Part shown: positions 5,863 to 10,014 of the stretch, one piece after another
How positions within the stretch are numbered: the first letter of the stretch is position 1
Layout: each line of letters begins with the position of its first letter
From: Mariprofundaceae bacterium
GTDB lineage: Bacteria > Pseudomonadota > Zetaproteobacteria > Mariprofundales > J009
Assembly (NCBI GenBank): GCA_015489095.1
Contig: WFMN01000215.1
Span: 1 to 10,014, forward strand
Length of the DNA: 10,014 bases
Reading direction: 5' to 3'
The notes under the pieces: model-generated
Seen by the model: only the letters and a program-made list of their open reading frames with translations
What the model was told of the DNA's origin: nothing
The model's database searches: none
Translations under genes and position numbers: made by a program

Positions 5863-7986
5863 GTGAGCCGCATCTTCGAGATCGCCGATCGGGTACGAAG
5901 CTACAGCCCGGGGGCGGACATCGACGCCATCCACCGCGCCTATGTCTTCGCCGCCCACGCCCACGCCGGACAGCAGCGCAGCTCAGGCGAGCCCTACATC
6001 AGCCACCCGCTGGCGGTGGCCTCCATCCTGAGCAAGATCCGGCTCGACGACACCACCATCATCACCGCCCTCCTTCACGACACCGTGGAGGATACCGATG
6101 TCACCCACGAGGATATCGCCAAGCACTTCGGGGAAGAGGTGGCGCGGCTGGTCGATGGCGTCACCAAGATCGGTCAGATCAAGTTCACCTCCAGCGAACA
6201 CAAGCAGGCGGAGAACTTCCGCAAGATGATCCTCGCCACCGCCAAGGATCTGCGGGTGCTGCTGGTCAAACTTGCCGACCGCATGCACAACATGCGCACC
6301 CTGCAGTACATGCCCGCCCACAAGCAGAAGGCGATCTCGCAGGAGACCATCACCCTCTACGCCCCGCTCGCCCACCGCATGGGCATCCACTGGATCAAAC
6401 AGAAGATGGAGGATATCGCCTTCTCCTATCTGGAACCGGAGGCCTACAAGGCGCTGGATCGCAAGATCGGCAGCCAGCTTCCCTCGCTGCGGCAGACCCA
6501 GTCGCGCGTGGAGCAACTGCTGCAGGAGGCGCTCGCCGATCAAGGGATCGAGGTCCAAGTCAACGGACGGCTGAAACACCTCTACAGCCTGCACCAGAAG
6601 ATGAAGCACAAACACATCGATTTCGACAAGATCTACGATCTCGTCGCCTTCCGCATCATCGTCAACGACCTGCAGGCCTGCTACCAGACACTGGGGGTGA
6701 TCCACAGCCTCTACCGCCCGGTACCGGGGCGGATCAAGGATTACATCGCGCTGCCCAAACCCAACGGCTACCAGTCGCTGCATACCTCCATCATCGGCCC
6801 CGAGCAGCACCGCATCGAGGTGCAGATCCGCACCATGGAGATGCACCGCTACGCCGAGGACGGGGTGGCCGCCCACTGGATCTACAAAAGCGGCGGCGAC
6901 CATGACCGCCACCATTTCAAATGGTTGAAAGAGCTCACCGAGCTGCTGCAAAACAGCGACAACCCCAATGAGTTCCTCGAAAACGCCCGCCTCGACCTCT
7001 TCGTGCAGGAGGTCTATGTCTTCACCCGTGACGGCGAGATCATCGCCCTGCCCCGTGGCGCCACCGCGCTCGATTTCGCCTACGCCATCCATACCGACCT
7101 CGGCCACCACTGCAGTGCCATCAAGATCAACGGCGAGCGCTCCGATATCCGGCGCACCCTGCGCAACGGCGATCAGATCGAGGTGATTACCGACCCCGCC
7201 CAGACCCCGCAACGGGCATGGCTGCAGATCGTGCGCTCGCCACGCGCCGCGCAGGCGATCCGCCAGTGGTTCCGCCGCCAGAGCCACGCCGACGCCGTCG
7301 CCTTGGGGAGCAAGATCCTGCTCGCCTTCACCGGCAGCAGCACCCCCGACAAGCAGCTCATCGAGCGGCTGCAGTGCAACGACGCCGAAACCCTGCAGGC
7401 GCAACTGGGGCGCGGAGAGATCACGCTGCAGCAGCTCATCCCCGCCGCCAGACACAGCGGCAAGCTGCTGCTGCGGCTGACGGGGCGTAACCCCCACCTG
7501 ATCCACCCCGCGCTCTGCTGCCTGCCCATTCCGGGAGACCGGGTGCTCGGCCTGATCGAGGAGGGCAAGGGGCTCGTCGTCCACGACTGCAACTGCGGTA
7601 GCCTAAGCGAAACGCAGCTCAACGATTCGTTCGAGATCCACTGGAACGAGAGCGACGACACCCTCTACACCACCGGCATCGAGGTGCGCACCAGAGAGCA
7701 GCGCGGGATGCTCGCCTCGATGAGCAACGCCATCTTCGAGGCCGATGCCAACATCACCGATATCACCATCGACCAGCAACCGGGGGCGGTCACCACCGTC
7801 CGCTTCATGATCGATGTCCACGACCGCACCCATCTGGCCAACACCATCCGCGCGCTCCGGGCGATCAAGGGAGTGATGCGGGTGACCCGCTACAACCCCG
7901 GCGGCATGCGCTCATCCACCCAGCAAATCGGCCGCACCGTGCGCGGCTGGCTCTCCCACATCCCGAAAATAGGGAAAAACGGCTAA
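5863..7986 (+). CDS. spoT: Bifunctional (p)ppGpp synthetase/hydrolase (RelA/SpoT family)
   Basis: A 707-residue full-length Rel/SpoT protein that makes and degrades the alarmone (p)ppGpp. The N-terminal HD hydrolase keeps SGEPYISHPLAVA (41-53), the HDTVEDT catalytic motif (H72, D73, E76, D77) and KLADRMHNMRTL (136-147). The synthetase domain shows GRLKHLYSLHQKM (235-247), IYDLVAFRIIV (257-267), the RIKD motif (290-293) of the bifunctional R-x-K-D class, and PKPNGYQSLHTSIIGP (298-313). A TGS domain follows (about 380-441, VFTRDGEIIALPRGATALDF), then the conserved-cysteine region (HPALCCLPIPGDRV, C552/C553, and HDCNC at 574-578) and a C-terminal ACT domain (about 604-676). About 30 residues trail the ACT domain. 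The GTG start has no strong ribosome site; no better in-frame start is seen. The spacing to tolB is only 19 bp. Confidence 0.96.
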   Translation: MSRIFEIADRVRSYSPGADIDAIHRAYVFAAHAHAGQQRSSGEPYISHPLAVASILSKIRLDDTTIITALLHDTVEDTDVTHEDIAKHFGEEVARLVDGVTKIGQIKFTSSEHKQAENFRKMILATAKDLRVLLVKLADRMHNMRTLQYMPAHKQKAISQETITLYAPLAHRMGIHWIKQKMEDIAFSYLEPEAYKALDRKIGSQLPSLRQTQSRVEQLLQEALADQGIEVQVNGRLKHLYSLHQKMKHKHIDFDKIYDLVAFRIIVNDLQACYQTLGVIHSLYRPVPGRIKDYIALPKPNGYQSLHTSIIGPEQHRIEVQIRTMEMHRYAEDGVAAHWIYKSGGDHDRHHFKWLKELTELLQNSDNPNEFLENARLDLFVQEVYVFTRDGEIIALPRGATALDFAYAIHTDLGHHCSAIKINGERSDIRRTLRNGDQIEVITDPAQTPQRAWLQIVRSPRAAQAIRQWFRRQSHADAVALGSKILLAFTGSSTPDKQLIERLQCNDAETLQAQLGRGEITLQQLIPAARHSGKLLLRLTGRNPHLIHPALCCLPIPGDRVLGLIEEGKGLVVHDCNCGSLSETQLNDSFEIHWNESDDTLYTTGIEVRTREQRGMLASMSNAIFEADANITDITIDQQPGAVTTVRFMIDVHDRTHLANTIRALRAIKGVMRVTRYNPGGMRSSTQQIGRTVRGWLSHIPKIGKNG

Positions 7987-8005
7987 CCTAGGAGGCTCCA
8001 CCACC

Positions 8006-9277
8006 ATGATCCGCACCCTACTTCTGCTCATGCTGCTGCTACCGGCCGACCCGCTTCACGCGGCCGATTTTGACATCTACCAGTCGGGATTCACCCCGAT
8101 CCAGATCGCGTGGCAGTGCATCGCCGACAAGGAGGAGAGCCAACGCGCCAGCGCCGCCATGATCGACCGCGTCGTGCGCCACGATCTGGTCTCCAGCCAG
8201 TCGTTCCGCGCGCTGGAACCGATCAGCTTCCTCGCCACCACCAGCAGCGCCTTTCAGCGCATCGATTACGCCGACTGGCGCATCATCGGCGCCGATATCA
8301 TCGCCATCTGCAAGCCGCAGCGGCGGAGCGGCCAGATCCAGTGGCTGCTGCAGATCCACGACCCGTTCCGCAACCAGCAACTGGCCACCGTCAGCTTCGG
8401 CGACAACCCCGCCGCCACGCGCCAGCTTGCCCACCGCATCGCCAACTTCATCTACCGCCAGGTGATCGGGGTGCCGGGTCATTTCGACAGCCACATCCTC
8501 TTCGTCCATAAGCACGGCGACCGTTCCGATCTGGTCTATATGGATCAGGATGGCGCCAACCGCCAGGTGATCGGGCGCAACTTCACCCTGCTGCTGTCGC
8601 CGGACTGGTCGCCAGACAACCAACTGGTGGCGCTCAACACCTATGTCGGCAACCGCCCGCGGCTGGAGACCTTCCGCCTGCGCGACGGCAAGCGCCACGC
8701 CTTCGGCCAGTTCAAGGGGTTGAACAGCACGCCGGAGTTCTCCCCCGATGGCAAATGGATCGCCGCCACCCTCTCCAAAAGCGGCAACCCCGATATCTTT
8801 CTCTACGACATCCAGCACAACCGGTGGCACCAGTTCACCCACTCACCGGCGATCGACTCCTCCCCCACCTGGTCCCCCGACGGCAAATGGATCGCCTTCG
8901 CCAGCAACCGTGGCGGCGGCAATCCGCAGATCTACCGCAAAAGCGTCCAGAGCGGCAAGGTGGTGCGCGTCTCCACCCAAGGCAACTACAACTCGTCGCC
9001 GTCGTGGTCGCCGCGCGGCGACCGCATCGCCATCATCAGCCACAAAAACTGGGCGTTTGCGCTGGCGACCGTCAAGCCGGACGGCAGCGACATCCGCTAC
9101 TTGGTAACAGGGGCAAGGGTCGAGTCGCCATCGTGGTCGAAAAACGGGCAGATGCTTACCTATTCCGCTGAAAACGATGGCATTCGCCGGGTGTACCGCA
9201 TCCCGGCGTGGGGTGGCCGCTCGGTGGCGATTACCGCCGCCAACCGCGACGCCTCCGACGCCGTCTGGTCGCGGTAA
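8006..9277 (+). CDS. tolB: Tol-Pal system periplasmic protein TolB
   Basis: A 423-residue periplasmic protein. Residues 1-19 form a Sec signal peptide (MIRTLLLLMLLLPADPLHA), with cleavage likely before ADFDIY. The N-terminal alpha/beta domain runs to about 165, with ADIIAICKP near the usual GADAVVVG position. A six-bladed beta-propeller follows, built from PD40/WD40-like repeats: LSPDWSPDNQLVAL, PEFSPDGKWIAATLS, PTWSPDGKWIAFASNR, PSWSPRGDRIAIIS, PSWSKNGQMLTYSAEN and the final DAVWSR. TolB binds Pal and the TolA C-terminus and helps outer-membrane constriction at division. AGGAGG at 7990-7995, 10 nt before the ATG, supports the start. tolQ, tolR and tolA, often just upstream, are replaced here by spoT. 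The 117 bp to pal contain a tandem CTATCAA repeat but no clear terminator. Confidence 0.94.
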   Translation: MIRTLLLLMLLLPADPLHAADFDIYQSGFTPIQIAWQCIADKEESQRASAAMIDRVVRHDLVSSQSFRALEPISFLATTSSAFQRIDYADWRIIGADIIAICKPQRRSGQIQWLLQIHDPFRNQQLATVSFGDNPAATRQLAHRIANFIYRQVIGVPGHFDSHILFVHKHGDRSDLVYMDQDGANRQVIGRNFTLLLSPDWSPDNQLVALNTYVGNRPRLETFRLRDGKRHAFGQFKGLNSTPEFSPDGKWIAATLSKSGNPDIFLYDIQHNRWHQFTHSPAIDSSPTWSPDGKWIAFASNRGGGNPQIYRKSVQSGKVVRVSTQGNYNSSPSWSPRGDRIAIISHKNWAFALATVKPDGSDIRYLVTGARVESPSWSKNGQMLTYSAENDGIRRVYRIPAWGGRSVAITAANRDASDAVWSR

Positions 9278-9359
9278 CCGAAGCCAAACAGGCGCGACGC
9301 TGGACATTGCACCACCCATCGCGCCACAATACGGCGCAAGACGCTGTCTTACCCCGATT

Positions 9360-9373
9360 CTATCAACTATCAA
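9360..9373 (+). repeat. Tandem 7-bp repeat in the pal leader
   Basis: CTATCAA occurs twice back to back (9360-9366 and 9367-9373) in an AT-rich leader just before the pal ribosome site. It might be a regulator half-site pair or chance; no promoter with good -35 and -10 spacing was found around it. Confidence 0.3.
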
Positions 9374-9394
9374 TCACAGGGAGGAAATATTTAC

Positions 9395-9916
9395 ATGATT
9401 CGTTCTAGAAGTGTTCCATTGGTTATGCTGATCGCGGCCTGTCTGGCCTTCGTCGGCTGTTCCAAAAAAGAGGTAGTCAACGCTGACGGCTCCTCGGCCA
9501 CAACCAGCAGCAGCCGCCACCACAACGGCGCGTCCACCAGCGGCGTGCACGGCATGAACGGCGGCGCCGGCATGACCGCGGCCCGTCCATCGACCAACTC
9601 CATCTACTTCGCCTTCGACAGCGCCGCGATCGACGCCGCGGGTCTGGCGGTACTCGACGCCCACGCCGCTTGGCTGCGCAGCCACCCCGGCACCGCCATC
9701 ACCATCGAGGGCAACTGCGACGAGCGTGGTAGCCGCGAATACAACCTCGCCCTCGGCCAACAGCGCGCCGACGCCGTGCGCGCCCACCTGATCGCGCAAG
9801 GGGTGGATGGCAGCCGTATCGACACCGTCTCCTTCGGCGAGGAGCGGCCGGCATGCACCGGCAGCGGCGAAGCCTGCTGGGCGCAAAACCGCCGCGCGGA
9901 CATCGTTGCCCGCTAA
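9395..9916 (+). CDS. pal: Peptidoglycan-associated lipoprotein Pal
   Basis: A 173-residue outer-membrane lipoprotein. The signal ends in the lipobox F-V-G-C with C22 as the lipidated residue. A Ser/Gly/His-rich linker (about 30-66) leads to an OmpA-like peptidoglycan-binding domain: IYFAFDSAAIDAAGLAVLD at 70-88, then ITIEGNCDERGSREYNLALG at 102-121, with D109 and R124 in the positions that contact diaminopimelate in known Pal structures. NRRADIV closes the fold. Pal anchors the outer membrane to peptidoglycan and binds TolB or TolA. AGGGAGGA at 9378-9385 precedes the ATG by 9 nt. C154 and C161 (PACTGSGEACWAQNRR) and C108 are absent from E. coli Pal; the first two may form a disulfide. It follows tolB in the normal order, with a 117-bp gap. 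Confidence 0.95.
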   Translation: MIRSRSVPLVMLIAACLAFVGCSKKEVVNADGSSATTSSSRHHNGASTSGVHGMNGGAGMTAARPSTNSIYFAFDSAAIDAAGLAVLDAHAAWLRSHPGTAITIEGNCDERGSREYNLALGQQRADAVRAHLIAQGVDGSRIDTVSFGEERPACTGSGEACWAQNRRADIVAR

Positions 9917-9952
9917 ATCGCCTCTTCGTTCCGATACCCAGCGGCGGCGTCT

Positions 9953-10014
9953 GTGAGCAGAGCGTGCAAGCAGATCGCCGCCGCTGTGGTGTTGGCACTC
10001 CTAGCCGGCTGCGC
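9953..10014 (+). CDS. Predicted lipoprotein, N-terminal fragment (cut by right edge)
   Basis: From the GTG at 9953 the frame encodes VSRACKQIAAAVVLALLAGC and runs off the window. A basic start, a hydrophobic core and the lipobox L-A-G-C (C20) make a lipoprotein signal. The gene after pal is often cpoB (ybgF), a periplasmic TPR protein, or sometimes another TPR lipoprotein, so either is plausible; the mature protein is not visible. The upstream ribosome site is weak (GGCGGCG). It begins 36 bp after the pal stop. Confidence 0.55.
   Translation, partial: MSRACKQIAAAVVLALLAGC

Noticed and set aside
9278..9394. Promoter from the TTGCAC at 9307 in the tolB-pal gap
   Set aside because: The sequence at the proper -10 spacing (TACGGC) is a poor match, so no promoter is called.

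Overview
The window is gene-dense, GC-rich (about 60-65% in the core genes) chromosomal DNA from a Gram-negative proteobacterium. LptD, TolB and Pal imply an outer membrane. UbiG implies ubiquinone biosynthesis, and rpoZ followed by a bifunctional RelA/SpoT gene is a common proteobacterial pair. I cannot fix the class from sequence alone. The mix of a YuxH-type EAL-HDOD protein, an AmmeMemoRadiSam gene set and a Pal with extra cysteines would suit a gamma-, zeta- or deep-branching proteobacterium, but this is only an impression.

Layout. (1) Positions 1-1037, minus strand: ubiG, then the start of lptD running off the left edge. (2) Positions 1124-5422, plus strand: a tightly overlapping operon of a degenerate EAL + HDOD regulator, amrB (Memo family), amrA (AMMECR1 family) and amrS (radical SAM). 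A low-GC ParD/ParE-type toxin-antitoxin module is wedged between amrA and amrS. The toxin stop overlaps the amrS start (ATGA). (3) Positions 5422-5517: an 80-bp inverted-repeat element flanked by 8-bp direct repeats, reading as a MITE-like insertion placed right at the amrS stop codon. (4) Positions 5552-10014, plus strand: rpoZ, spoT, tolB, pal and the start of a predicted lipoprotein gene cut by the right edge.

How the genes fit together. The envelope genes (lptD, tolB, pal, edge lipoprotein) handle LPS export and outer-membrane tethering. RpoZ and SpoT belong to transcription and (p)ppGpp control, and spoT and tolB are only 19 bp apart, so these functions may share a transcript. The AmmeMemoRadiSam trio is a conserved system whose biochemical role is not established. 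Here it is translationally coupled upstream to a predicted catalytically dead EAL-HDOD protein and downstream to a toxin gene.

The observations I rate highest are the toxin-antitoxin module inside the amr operon, the MITE-like element with its target duplication, and the coupling of the EAL-HDOD regulator to the amr genes. No rRNA, tRNA, CRISPR array or prophage was seen, and no stretch longer than 300 bp lacks a gene.
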